DNA from: Cryptomeria japonica
Lineage: Eukaryota > Streptophyta > Pinopsida > Cupressales > Cupressaceae
Assembly: GCF_030272615.1 (NCBI RefSeq)
Contig: NC_081406.1
Location: 479,414,900 to 479,478,899, forward strand
DNA: 64,000 nucleotides
Direction of reading: 5' to 3'
Shown here: one piece after another, positions 11,698-24,159 of the stretch
Position numbering within the stretch: position 1 is the stretch's first letter
Layout: the number at the start of each line of letters is the position of its first letter
Notes under the pieces: generated by a model
The model's database searches: none
Told to the model about the DNA's origin: nothing
Seen by the model: the letters and a program-made list of their open reading frames with translations, nothing else
Position numbers and translations under genes: made by a program

Positions 11698-12493
11698 TGT
11701 CGTGCCCAAACTTTTGGGCAAAAACAGAACAACATTTTTTTTTTTAAACAACATAACTCACAAAATAGTCTACATTAAAAAAAAATCAATTGAGTTTTGT
11801 CTTAACTAAGATGTAAGTAGAATTGTTCACAAATATTGGATTAATTAACTCACTCATAAAAGCGACATTAATTAATGAGGACTAATTATTCCCTAAGAGG
11901 GTCCTCACAATTTAAATAGTTAATTTAATTAACCTAATTGCTGCTAATTAAAGTCGAGGGAAAATTAAATATCTCAATTGCATTTAAATTATTCTAGGCT
12001 AATTGAATAATGATGCGGATATCTTAAACCTAAAATTTAATTAATCGAGCGCACGCAAAATTCATTATTTATATTTAGCCAATAAGGTTTCAAAATCAAT
12101 AATGTTATTTGCCAAATAAATCTAATTTATACTATAGCCAATTTTAATTTCCCCTAAACCTTCAAATTTCGACGATTAAATAATCTGGCCAAAATTGGCC
12201 TCATAGGTTAAAAATTTGTATAAAATAATTAATAATTCTCATTTACAAATTTCCCCCAAATTAAGTTTAACTTGACGTCCACATTTAATTAAATACAAAA
12301 AATTTCTATGAAATATCCTTATTAATAATCCTTGATAAAATTACGTCAATAATTGCGATATTAGAAATATATAAAATTAATTCCCCCAATTTAAAATTCA
12401 GCTAAAAGTGAAAGGGGTCTAATTATTACTTACGCGTTCATTAATATTTATTAATAAAATCAAATTAAATAGGTTTTCAACTTAACCTCTTAT

Positions 12494-12518
12494 ATGTGTG
12501 TGTGTGTGTGTGTGTGTG
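12494..12518. repeat. (TG)n microsatellite
   Basis: About 12 TG units inside the minus-strand Gypsy LTR. Confidence 0.9.
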
Positions 12519-12718
12519 GGTAAAAATATAGCATATATATAAATTATATATATATAAACAATTGGATGAACAAATCTATATTTATACCTATTTATACATG
12601 TATATTTCTTTAATAAAATGAACCAACTATACCCATTAAATATTATATTGCAACTTTTAAATAAACCCTAAATTAAAGACATAATTCAAATTCCCTCTCT
12701 TATTTTTATATGCAAACC

Positions 12719-12875
12719 CTAACCCGAATATGGGCTAGGGTTGCATTTCCAATATCTCTTTGTTATTTAAATGCTAAGCCTAACCCGAAATTGGGTTAGG
12801 GTTGCATTTTTAGCATCTAGAATTATTTTCCTTTTCTTAATTGTTTTTACCCTATCTCGAAATTGGGTTAGGGTT
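12719..12875. repeat. Telomere-like inverted motifs, three copies
   Basis: Three copies of a CTAACCCGAA...GGGTTAGGGTT pattern near 12719-12743, 12779-12804 and 12849-12874. Each is a short imperfect palindrome containing the telobox-type word AACCCTAA or its complement. The plus-strand LTRs hold one copy each (about 51925-51950 and 61194-61219). Confidence 0.7.
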
Positions 12876-13073
<198 letters not shown>

Positions 13074-13212
13074 TGTGTGTTTAGTGTGTGTGCAAGGTTC
13101 AGTGGTCGTGAGGCGGCGGCAGCCAAAATGGAGGTAGGGCGGCGAAGGTTTGAAGGGCCAAGGCGGGGGTGGGGCTTCCCCAGAGAAACCATGGTGGTTG
13201 GTCGGGAACCAT

Positions 13213-13459
13213 CCACTGTGTTTAACCATAGTGGCGGCCCCCGTGCCATCCACTATGTTTAACCATAATGGCGGCCCCCATGCCGTCCACTGTGTTTAAA
13301 CACAGTGGTGGCCCCTGTACCGTCCATTGTGCTTAAACACAGTGGTGGCTCGGCCGTGCCATCCACTGTGTTTAAAAATAGTGGCTGGGCCGCCCGCCAT
13401 CCACTATGTTTAACCACAGTGGCTCGGCTCTCGCCATCCACTATGTTTAGACACAGTGG
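13213..13459. repeat. Array of seven short hairpins in the Gypsy LTR
   Basis: Seven units of CCACTGTG / loop of about 6 / CACAGTGG or close variants, spaced about 37-45 bp, in a GC-rich island within AT-rich DNA. Most loops read TTTAAC or TTTAAA. The plus-strand copies of this LTR carry five units each (51482-51657, 60752-60927) with different loops. Confidence 0.85.
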
Positions 13460-13514
13460 CTCGGCCCCGCTGCAACTCAATAACCCCTTTTTTATATATA
13501 TATTTTATTTTGTA

Positions 13515-13546
<32 letters not shown>

Positions 13547-15050
13547 CTTTCATTCTCTAGGGTTAGGATCTCCTTTTTTTTTTTTTTCTTAGAAAGGAAT
13601 TAAGACATTAACATGCAGGAGTGTTGTAAATGTAGAGACATCATTTGAATAGATATAGTTTTTTTTTGAATGATTTATTTTAACAAGAACATATTAACTC
13701 ATATCCTCAATTTATTCCTAATATCAAATATGTAAACTAACCATTTCCTTTTCAAAATAACTTAGCATAGTGAAGATATTTTGTTCTCATTGTCTAAGGC
13801 TAAATATGTATTTTCATTTTCTTTTCTAAAATGCCTTAAAACAGATAATACCAGTACTAACTTTAGATTAATTTTTTTTTCTAGATTAATTTTTGCAATG
13901 TTAAAACAGGAAATAAAAAAATGACATTAATAAATATAACTACAGCAGCATTTAAATATTCCAAAAAAGAAAATACACTTAACACATTCCCATTTCTCTT
14001 TCTGCGTCTCTTTTGTTTTCTTTATATAAATTATAGAGATAATAGATGATAGAATTTTAGTTACATGATAGATTTAAATAATAGACAACAACACAATACA
14101 TTTCCTTTCCCTTGCACTTTATACAAACAGAGTTAACCAAATGCATTCCCCCTTTTTTTTCTTTTTTTTTAAATGATCCTTACATCAATAAGGCACAGTC
14201 AATATTACAGATTTGTAAATCATTACAATATCATTACAACAGAAAAATGCCTTCCTTTCCCTTCTTTTCTTTTCAACAAAATAATATTACATTCTTTTTC
14301 TTTCTGCAACTAAAGTAAAATCTGCAACTCCTAGCTTTCTCTTCCAAGCAACCTACATTTAAAACTTAAGGTTGTGACCATGGGATGCTCACCTCCCATC
14401 CTAGGCTTACTAGAAGCCACCCCCAAGCTTGGAGAACCAAGTCCTAGATGGGTTACACTCAAGGAACACAAACAAACAAGGGGAAAGAACTCAACAAACA
14501 CATACCCATCCCAAAGTTGAAACTTCATCACAAAAATGTGATGTTTACAAGGGTGTAAGTGGACCAAATACCTTGAGGAGATCTGCAAGATAATAGATCA
14601 TAGCCAACTCATGGCAACCAAGAACACAACAAAATCCATCTTTCTTAACCCAACATCCTTATGACCCCCAAGGCATACATGCCATACTTTCTCCCCTTAT
14701 GACCCCTGAATGCATAAACAAAACTATGCAGCAAGGGTCTCATGAACAAAACCTTGAGATCACTCTCATAATGAGAGCCTCTAACTCTAAGGCTGTCAAA
14801 TGCCTTCCACCCCCAAGACCATTTTGCCCTCCCAAGGGTAAGATGGCCTTGGATACTCCCAAAACACAATAAAATGCATAATAAAACAAATGAGAAAAGA
14901 ATCACATAAAAACTTTCACAAAAACATTACAAGGATACAACATTTACATTCAAGCATTCCTACAAACAGATTTCCACATACAAGTAAGAAAATGCACCAA
15001 CCTTGAAACTACCAAGGGTATTCTAGGGATAGCTTGAGCAAAGATTATTT

Positions 15051-15540
15051 TAGTGGCGAATATTCGACAGTGGCGAATATTCGCCAATGGTGAATTTTTC
15101 ACATCGACCATGTCAAAAATGGCGAATATTTTGTACCGACTGGGGGGGGGCATGTCGCCAGAACATTATCAATTTCCATCAAAGTCACGGCCCGATCATC
15201 ATATGTTTTATGCAATTAAATGTTTCTATGCGACAATTTCACCAATACAATATATGGTGGACACACGATAAATTTAATTTTTTTGCCTGCACTCTTCGAG
15301 GTTGCCTTAATAGATGACCTTAATTCGCCTATAGACATGTGAAGATTTGTTAGCTAGGGGGACCCAATTCGCCCGACATCTTGCTGACGCGTGTCTCCAT
15401 TCACCCCAACTTTTGCCAGCTATATTGTATTCACCTATTATTTGGACAACCCTCAAAAATTACATAAGTTGTATTTGGACGACCTATAATCACCTCGAAA
15501 ATTACATAAGTCGTGTTATAGTTATGCGGGATTCGCCAAA
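15051..15540. repeat. Left subterminal GCGAAT repeats of the hAT element
   Basis: GCGAAT at about 15056, 15075 and 15123, two of them in palindromic GCGAATATTCG context, then ATTCGC at about 15322, 15369 and 15531. In hAT elements subterminal repeats bind transposase; that role here is inferred. Confidence 0.65.
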
Positions 15541-15830
15541 TATTTTTATACCATATAAAATTCTTGCGGAAAGGATTGGTATAAAATTTAAATACATGCA
15601 AAGATCAGATCTATCTCAACACAATCTGGTGGGTTCTAGGCTCTAAATTCTGATCAATAGAGAAGTTTCAGACCAAGGAAAATCATTGTTGTTGACTGCA
15701 TTGGTGACTGCTAGTGACATAAAGCCTAAAGGTGAGCGATCATATTTTTCAAGTGGTATATTATACATTATAGTCTATTATTGCTTCTTCAACAAATTGA
15801 TTTTTTTTGGCAGCCTTTATTTCATTGGAG

Positions 15831-18525
15831 ATGTCAAATAGGAAGAGGGGTAGGAAACCTGAATGTGGGGAAGGCCAGGAGAGGACAACAAAAAGCAGAA
15901 CGTTGTCTTCATACTTTGGCAATGGAAAAGATTGTGGTGAAAATCAGGAAGGTACATCATCACAAGTACAAGTACAAAATTTGCCACCTGCACCGCATGT
16001 TGAAGATAGCGGCAAACCTGATATCTCAGATCGGGATGATCTTGAAGAAGATTATCTGGTAGATGCCCAAGTTAGCCGGAATGATATAATCGACTTGGGT
16101 GATAATGCCATTGATGATAATGCACAACAGGGGAAAAGAAAAGCCATATCAAAAAAGGGTGAACCACAATCAAAAAAGGATCGGGAGTGGGATATGTCAA
16201 TGAGGAATTTTCAAATTAATTGGGCATCAAAGTATCCATTCATTGAACCAGTGGAGAATCCAATTGAAGGCAAGCCTCCAATAGAATGCAAGTGTAAGAT
16301 TTACACTTGGAAACATAACAAGGAAATTAGGTTGCAGCTAAAATTTGACACCATAGAAAAGCATATGGGTAAAGTTTATGAAAAACAAATGATAGATGGG
16401 GTTGAAAAATCAGTGATAAGATGGAAAACAAAGGAGGAATGTAAGCATGTGAGGAATGTCGAAGAGTATTATTTTCATGAGAAATTATAAACAAATCCTG
16501 TTGAAGTTAAAGGTTCTATTGAAGCTATTTTTGGAAAAGCAATGCAAATAGAACATCTAGGAAAAGTTGTTCAGTTAAGCGTTATTTTTCATATTTTGAG
16601 CAGAGGGCATGCTATGACAGATTTCCCATCAATTAGTGGTTTATTACACTTTTTGAAAGTTCCTAACTATCCTAATAGACACTAGTCAGTAAACAGTGGA
16701 TGGGAATGGGCAGGTTGTCTTGCTGAGGTTGAAAAAAAAGATGTACAGGAAAAAATAAGAGAGTCAAATTTCATTGCATTTTCTTTAGATGAAGTTATGG
16801 CAGTAGACAATACTTCATGGGTATGCATGCATGTTTATACTATAGAGAATCATACCCGCCAACCCCATCTACTATCTATTGCTAAAATGAAGGAGAGTGC
16901 GACAATGGAAAATTTATTTCAACTAGTAAAGAGAAGTTTAATTGAATATGGAGGTATGGATGACATGACGGTAGCCAAAAAATTGGTTTGTGTTGGAGTA
17001 GATGGAGCTTCAGTAATGCAAGGTCACAGAAATGGTCTTTGTACAAAGATTGAAACTTTATTGTCACCGTACATCACTGCATGGCTCATAGAATGAATCT
17101 ATCTTTTGGAATTGTGAGCAAGTTTGCTTTGGTTAAAAAAATTAAAATTTTAATCAGAGTGCTCTACTCACACTTTTGTCGAAGTCCCAAGCGATTTATG
17201 GAATTTTAACACTTTGCTGATGGATTAACTGATGGGAACAAGCTTCTCAAGGATAATGATACTAGATGGATCTCTTTGGATGGTCTAGTGCATTGAGTGT
17301 TTTCAAAATATCCATCCTTGATTGGACTATTTCGCACAACTCGCGACGAATCAGATCAACCGAAATTTCTTGAACTTCTTGGCAGGTTAAGTAATTTAGA
17401 GACACTCTTAACTTTAGTAGCTCTTCTGCCCATGCTAGAGGAAATGAGGAATATTATGAAGGCTGCCCAAAAAAGAGCTCTGTATATTATAGAATATGCT
17501 ACGCTGCGTAAGATGACATGCATGACCTTCAACAATCTCTATCAAAATCAACCAACACTATCTGATGAAAAATTTGTTAAGTGGAGGACACTCACAAATT
17601 TGAACAATCCTAATAACTTTTTACAAATTGGTGCAGACGAGGAGGTATGTGCCAATGTGCAGGGAGTTGAGATACCAATGCACTTCTATGCCACGGTCGA
17701 CTCCGAGGAACCAGGAAAGTGCCCTAGGAAGAAACTAGCAAGAGTTAAAAAAGAAGATTTCGACAAGATTGTTGAGATTGTAACTACTTCTGTGAAGAAA
17801 ATTGCATATGATCTTTCCTCACAAATTAGAAGCAAATTCCCTCCTAACAACCTACTCGAAGCCATGTCTATTGTGTTTCCTCATTATTAGAGCCTCAATA
17901 ATGCATATGATTTTTGAAGTAACCTACTGACTTTGATAAAACAATTTTGCATATCCAGAGAATTGAATGGAGTAACTATAATGGAATATTAAATGAAACT
18001 CATCTTTGAGAGCAATCATCTCATTTTGCATACACTATGAAAGAACAATATGCCAAAATGGAGAACCCCTGTGAAGAGGGATCAGTAACAAGGCTTTGGA
18101 AATATATAGCTGAGAACGCATCCTTGTGTGATTCAATGCCACAATATGTGAAGCTTGTTGATTTATGTCTTACCATGATATTGGGTTCAGTGGAAGATGA
18201 GAGAGTTTTTAGCGCTTTGGGGTTCCTAAAATCAAAGATAAGAAACAAACTAGACAAAAATTTGGAAAATTGCTTGAGGCTCTATACATCTAGGTATGAT
18301 GTCCACACTTTCCCTTACGATAGGGCACTACAAATCTGGAGGTCCAAATGTGAAAGAAGAGGTTTGGGAAACACTTCAAACCAAAGTGCCAGTGGGACTG
18401 CTGGACCTACTGGTATCATTGAGATGCAGTTCGGTGAAGATATGCAGACTCAGACTCAGAGTGAAGAAACCACAGACGAGAATCAAGAAAGCACTAAATT
18501 TGATGAGGATGAATTGCAACTGTAA
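15831..18525 (+). pseudogene. hAT family transposase, decayed
   Basis: The ATG at 15831 follows a likely 3' splice site (T-run plus GGCAG). The N-terminal part has a basic KRGRKPE stretch and a BED-like region ending KFDTIEKHMGK. The catalytic region has FSLDEVMAVDN (first Asp), VCVGVDGASVMQGHRNG (second Asp), a His-rich AHRMNL motif and DNDTRWISL. The C-terminus has the hAT dimerisation block EDERVFSALGFLKSKIRNKL, which contains the usual conserved acidic residue. Breaks: TAA 16488, TAG 16683, frameshift near 17075, TAA 17207, TGA 17294, TAG 17888 and a further shift at about 17890-17980. It ends at TAA 18523. It resembles the ZNF862 / DUF4371-type hAT branch by motif spacing. Not functional. 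Confidence 0.85.
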
Positions 18526-18870
18526 GAGATTGGTATTTATTAATCTTATTACTATATCTCATCATTCATATTACAAAAGTAGATTACTTTTTGCAATCAG
18601 AATTTAATATTGATTTGTAATTGTATTTTTCAACTTTCTATTTCCAAATTTAAAATAGCATAATAAAAAAAAACCATAATGTGTTTATTGATACAAAGAT
18701 GTTTATTGTTTATTTATACATGTTTGAGTCTCAAATCTGTGTGATACAATTCAGAACCATATGATACAATTCATCAATAGTAATACACATGTCGAGAACT
18801 TAGATTTTCATTAATTCTTTCAAAATATAGCCATATGATACAATTCATTCAATAGTAATACACCAATCTA

Positions 18871-19085
18871 TGTGATTCTCCATGCCAATTGCAGAAGTGA
18901 ATACAAAGTTTCAGAACCCTTTGCAAATGACCCTGAATTCCATTTTATAGAAACAAGAGAGCAACAACAACTCCTGTGTGATTCTCCAATGTCCATGCAA
19001 AAGTGAATACAAAGTTTCAGAACCCTTTGCAAAATTGCAAATGACCCTGAATTCCCTTTTATAGAAACAAGGGAGCAACAATAGC
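18871..19085. repeat. Tandem duplication of ~106 bp
   Basis: Two copies starting TGTGATTCTCCA at 18871 and 18977, each running through TTTCAGAACCCTTTGCAAATG to GAGCAACAA. The upstream 18750-18865 also repeats GATACAATTCAT. It lies between the convergent transposase and minus-strand genes. Confidence 0.8.
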
Positions 19086-19390
19086 TTCAGGTTGAATTGT
19101 AAGTTTGCAACATGTGAACACTGAACATCAAAATCACAAACTCAGCATAGATTTATATATCCATCATAGGCCGTATTAGCAATTTAACATCTGCTACATG
19201 TTTGATGTCTCGTGTTCAAAAAATAGAGTTCAAAATTAAATATTAATTCATGCCATGAAAAATTAAACATAGATAATAGTAGTGCCTAAAACCTACTAAT
19301 CAAAAATAGAGAAATGCATAAATGTTAAAGCAAGGGAGAATTTGAGAATACAAATTTAGTGGCTAAAGTTTTGCACTGTGCAATGTGTGC

Positions 19391-19537
19391 ATCATAGATT
19401 CATAGGCTGGATTAGCAAAATAGCAATAGCAAGTGTTGTTTTTTTCCTATTCATAAAATAGATTCATAGGTTGGATTAGAAAAATAGCAATAGCGAGTGC
19501 ATCATAGATTCATAGGCTGGATTAGCAAAATAGCAAA
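19391..19537. repeat. Three copies of a ~45-bp repeat
   Basis: GATTCATAGGCTGGATTAG-type units begin near 19397, 19461 and 19507, separated by GT-rich or TTTTCC spacers, in the spacer downstream of both convergent genes. Confidence 0.75.
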
Positions 19538-19604
19538 CAGAAAAAATATAAAACCTTGAAATTAAGAATAAAAGAAGAAAATTGTGCAATACATACTATG
19601 ATTC

Positions 19605-22600
19605 TTAAGAATTTTGTGTCGATTTTTGTAGGGTGCTCCACTCTTCATCTGATGGAAGGTCAATATTCTATAAACTATGGAAAGTCAACTCCAACTTCGT
19701 CAACATTCCATATTTAGAAGATTTACTTGACATCACTATTTCATCCAATACTAAATTTAGAGTTGTAAATGGTTGGATGAATTCCAGAAAGCTTTTGGGA
19801 GTTGTGTCCTTTGGAAGCAAGTCTAAATCAGACTTCATTTTTATCTCCATGTTTTATTTGTAAGCTTCTTCTCCAATGAATTTATTTGATGTGTCAACAG
19901 GCTTAGGCAAACCAAGTTTAATCAAATTATTTTTCTTTTCTTGCAGCTTCGCTATCTTTTTTCCACAACTTTCCACAACTTCTGATGTTTCCCTTAGTTT
20001 CTGGCATTTTTGAATGATAGATGATGTCTTAACTGTGGCATCAATGCGGCTCTTAATTCCCTTGGATGCCAAGTAGCTGTCACTGGAACTATAGACTACT
20101 TTCAGAATCTTTTTTGCCATTTCCTCTTTTGAATAAACATGTATGCTCTTCTCATAGTGCCATTTGATTTTTATAAACATTAGTCTCATACTTTCAGTCA
20201 ATTGAAACCATTCACACAACTTCTCACTCCTCTGCATTTGCTGCCAAATGTTTTCTTGTATATACTCATTGTATTTTTCATATTATCTTTCAATCTATCC
20301 TCCAAAGTTTTTATTTTATCATTTGCATTGTGCAGGTCTTCTTTCATTTGTGCACATTTTTTTCTTTCTTCCTCTACTTCCTCTTGCAAATGTTTTTGTT
20401 TTTCCTTCCCATGATCCAATAGGTCTTGTAATTTTTTCATTTTGGCGACAGCAGACTCATAACTTTTGTATAATTTTTGAATACTGGCTTTTTCCTCAAC
20501 AATTGTTTTACTACTTTTACCCAGTTTTTCTGTCAGGTCCTTCAATTTTGCATCCTTCTTCTCCTGCTCTGCAATTTCTATTGCAGAGCCCGAATTTTTT
20601 ATCCTTTTTTGTAAATCATTGCACTTGCTATCTGTTGCTTTCCTCCTTGATTTTTTTTCGTTTTCCGGGTCTGCCTGTAACTTTTCTATTTGTTTCTCCA
20701 GTTTATTTTTTTCTCTCCCCACCTTTAGCAGTGAAGTGTAGACCACTTCGTTAGTCCTTTTTGACACACTAATTTTGTCCACATTATGTACTTTGGAAAA
20801 ATCCATTTGGAGGGTGCTAACTTAAAATTGAGAGGGATCTATCTGACTGTGTGGTGGATTTTTATCTTTAGATGGGGCTGGGGGCATAACAACCATGAAT
20901 TCTATCATATCTTTCTATGGGTCATATGTTGGAAATACCTTGTTCCTTGCAGGTTGTTCATTTACAACTTTAGACACAGAAACCCTATGAAATGATTTCT
21001 TTTTTTCTTTATTTTCTTTTGTTGTGTGTTCATATTTTTCATAGTAATCATGAAATTGAAAATCTGGGCTTGCTGAAGCAATTGAATGTTTGAAAGGTGA
21101 CATAGGAATACCATAGGCTCCAATTCCACTTAATCCTGTGGTTTTAACTAATGCTTGACCAGGATTACCAACAACAGTTCCTGATGCTGTCCCACTCCCA
21201 CTGACACTTTCATGTGTAGTTTTCATAGTCTTTTGAGGTATGTGATCTAAAGCTACAAATGATTGATTTGTAGTGTCAGTGGCACTTGATATAGGATTCT
21301 CAATTTTATGAGATTGAGTATCTACATCTAGTGGCCTCTTGTGAGAGATATTTTGTTGTTGCCCTTGTCCAACACCAAGACAACTAGTATCAATAGTAGT
21401 ACCCATGCCAACATCACCAATCATAGCAGCACATGACTCAACAATAATAGGAATACTATCCCCAGATTCCCCACCAGTGGCAGTAGCACTTGATTCACCA
21501 CCAATGGGAATACCATGATGTGGTGGTGGTTGTGGATTTGAACCCAAAACAAATGTAGGTGGATTATGAGGGTAACGAGTAGTACCTATCGGTGATGAAT
21601 ATGAAAAATCAAGTCCAATGACTGGTTTATAAGGACCTTTTGATTTTGACCCTGATGGAATTTGTACCTGAAGTGGATACCAAATGCCCTCTCCTCTGGG
21701 ACCTAGACCACCACCTTCAAATCCCATATTTTCCACAATGCTTGCCCCTTTGCTATATTTTTCTTTCATTGCCTCATGGACTACACCTAATATTTTAGGG
21801 ACTGTAGTAGTTGTTTGAGTGGGCTCAACCTTGGGCTCATACTGATCAACATCTTCACTCCTATCATATGATGTTGTGGGATGCTCCATATTCCACAATT
21901 TGCTAAACTCTACATCCTCATCGATGCTCTCAAATTCTACACATTCCTTTGGTTCACCGAGATTCCTCCTCATAGTCCAAAAATCATTTATTTTGGTTTG
22001 AGTCCAATAATTCTCTTTACATTCGTGCAGAATTGATTTGGGAATAGTTTTCTTAGATGGGTTAACAGATTTTAGGTAGAAATTGTAGGACCTCCTATTT
22101 TGGATGCCCTGGCCCTCCTCTGTTGTCCTTTGTGTGAGCAATACCATAATTTGTGATGAAATTTCTTCTGTTGAAATGTTATTGTCAGCTGCAATTTTCT
22201 CCATCTCTTTTTTAACCTCATCCTAGGAGTCCTTGTTTCTAAGCTTTTCTAGCAATGGTTTACTTTCATGTTGACATAACGCTGAAGAGTTCACATTTTT
22301 CTTAAGCATTGCTTGAACTACATAGATTGGATCATACTGCCAGAGACCCTCATCACCAAAGTTAAAAACTGTCAAAAAATCATGTGCCACATTGAATGCT
22401 TTTCTCTCAAATGTGAACCCTCCACATGAGAAAGACAAGGAAGGAAATATGTTCTTCTTTTGCTGACCATGGAAGTCCCTATCTGTGCTCTCCAATTGTC
22501 GTACATACACTAATTTAAATACCCTCTCTGTCACATGTATTGAAAGTCTGTATGGTTTTATTGCCGATCCGTAAAACCTTAACACAGTGAATTCTTCCAT

Positions 22601-23707
22601 GAAGAACCAGTCAGCCAATTCTATTTGACTTCCTAGTTGAATACAATCTCTACAAGACACAGGCAACCTAGGCATTGGAGTGCTTGTAATTTCATTATAC
22701 ATTGGTGCCAAAAAGAAGTCTACAAAATGGTTGTAGTTCTTTTTATTATCATGCATCCTTATCTCTTAGGTCCAATCATATATTGGACACTCTGTTCTCT
22801 TCCCAGTCTTCTCATCAATCTTATAGCTCACAATTTGAAGCTTGTTGGTCTCTAATATTGCATGATACTTGGATAGAAGGAGATAGCACAAGTAGGATGA
22901 GAACCTAAATGTCTTATAGGAACCATTTTTGATCATAAGTAATTGTTTTTTCATGGATTTTACAACGTGCTCAATAAAATTATATCTTACTGGCTGACCT
23001 ACACAATGGATATTATAAATCATTTCAAGAAGGCTTGCACCCACTTCCCTATTATTTTCCAATCCCAAGCAAAATGACAGCAAGGAAATATTATCCCCAA
23101 CCCATGGAACAAAAATGTTAGAATCATAAGGAGGTGTATGATTCTGATCCAACACAATACCAGTACCACTACCACTCTTTATTAGAGCTTTGACAAATGA
23201 ATCTCTGCAACTTGGATCGAGACTCTCATAATTCCCTGCCATCTTTTCAAGGTCAATTTGGACGTTTGAGTTTTGGGCTTCAAATCCTAGGTTCAACAAA
23301 CGAGCAAATTCTCCCTCGTTTATGGATAGAATTTCCTCTTTTGTATTTTTATTGACAATTGCTTTTTTATCTTCATCATAATTTTTAGCACAGACCATGA
23401 CAAAATCAGGGCAAGGGAATACTTTAGGTAACACCATGCTTCCCAATCCAACATCCCACGATGTGATTTTATTTGTTTTTTGTTGTAACATTTGGTTGAA
23501 AATAGTAAAATTTGCCCTGGATGCATCTCCCACCTTACTAGACAATATATATCTAATATCTATGATACGCTTTTCACCATGGATAGCAGGGTCATAAATA
23601 TCATGGTATTCATCAGTGAAACCTGGTCTTTTAACCAGTTCGGTTAGGTACATTTTGTTTTTCACTTGGCTTCTTGTTGAGATATTGCTTCCCATTTTCC
23701 CCATCAC
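19605..23707 (-). pseudogene. Convergent hAT gene: novel domain, G-patch-like motif, coiled coil
   Basis: One reading frame of about 1,365 codons from ATG 23707 down to TAA 19605, broken by stops at 22766, 22223, 20915, 20822, 19854 and 19668 and one frameshift near 20240. The N-terminal ~500 residues form an apparently globular region with LSINEGEFARLLNLG and FRFSSYLCYLLLSKY. A G-patch-like motif follows at about residues 650-680 (NMGFEGGGLGPRGEGI, about 21670-21750), then a Ser/Thr/Gly/Pro-rich stretch. A Lys/Glu-rich coiled coil of roughly 250 residues (about 20000-20810) follows. I do not recognise a family for the N-terminus; its layout recalls plant transposon-associated domains and the ORF2 of El-1 to El-3, without a convincing motif match. 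Convergent placement with the transposase suggests a transposon accessory protein; a captured host gene is the alternative. Confidence 0.65.
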
Positions 23708-24159
23708 TATTATTGTTAATAATTCAAAATAATGCTAGATAAAAACCTGAAGATGCTAACCCTCAAATTGGACCATGAGATTACCAAAAGAAATAAAGGC
23801 AGGATGTAGGTGTTCTAGATTTTACTTGGAAATTGGAATTTCTATTTCACTAGATTGGCACAGACAGTCTCTGTTGCAACTTGCATTCCTCAATCTAGTA
23901 GTTGTTTCTAAATCTCCCTCGATTTACAGGTTTTTCCATGAAATGAAAGACTAAAGGGCAAAATACTTTACAAGTCTTATTTTGAAAAATCTGAAAAGTA
24001 GAAAAGTAAAACCTAAAGGGCCAAATATCTGGAATCATGTTGTAATTTTATTAATTACTATTAATAACTATTCGATGCCAAAGCACAAAAAATTCATTAC
24101 TTCAGTATAAATTCCAAGGACATTATGAATCATGTTGTATAAATTTTGAGGATATTAAA
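23708..24159. other. Upstream region of the convergent gene
   Basis: AT-rich, no gene seen. By position it would hold the 5' UTR and promoter of the minus-strand gene starting at 23707. I could not identify a confident TATA box. Confidence 0.4.

Noticed and set aside
12719-12875. Interstitial telomere tract
   Set aside because: Only isolated CCCTAA-type words inside an LTR that recur in the other LTR copies; no tandem telomeric array.
13213-13459. Regularly spaced palindromic repeats resembling a CRISPR array
   Set aside because: Plant DNA, inside an LTR, spacers are similar to each other and no cas genes exist; a hairpin minisatellite fits better.
20248-20754. 168-aa plus-strand hydrophobic ORF
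   Set aside because: Antisense shadow of the Lys/Glu-rich coiled-coil part of the minus-strand gene, which accounts for its Phe/Leu richness.
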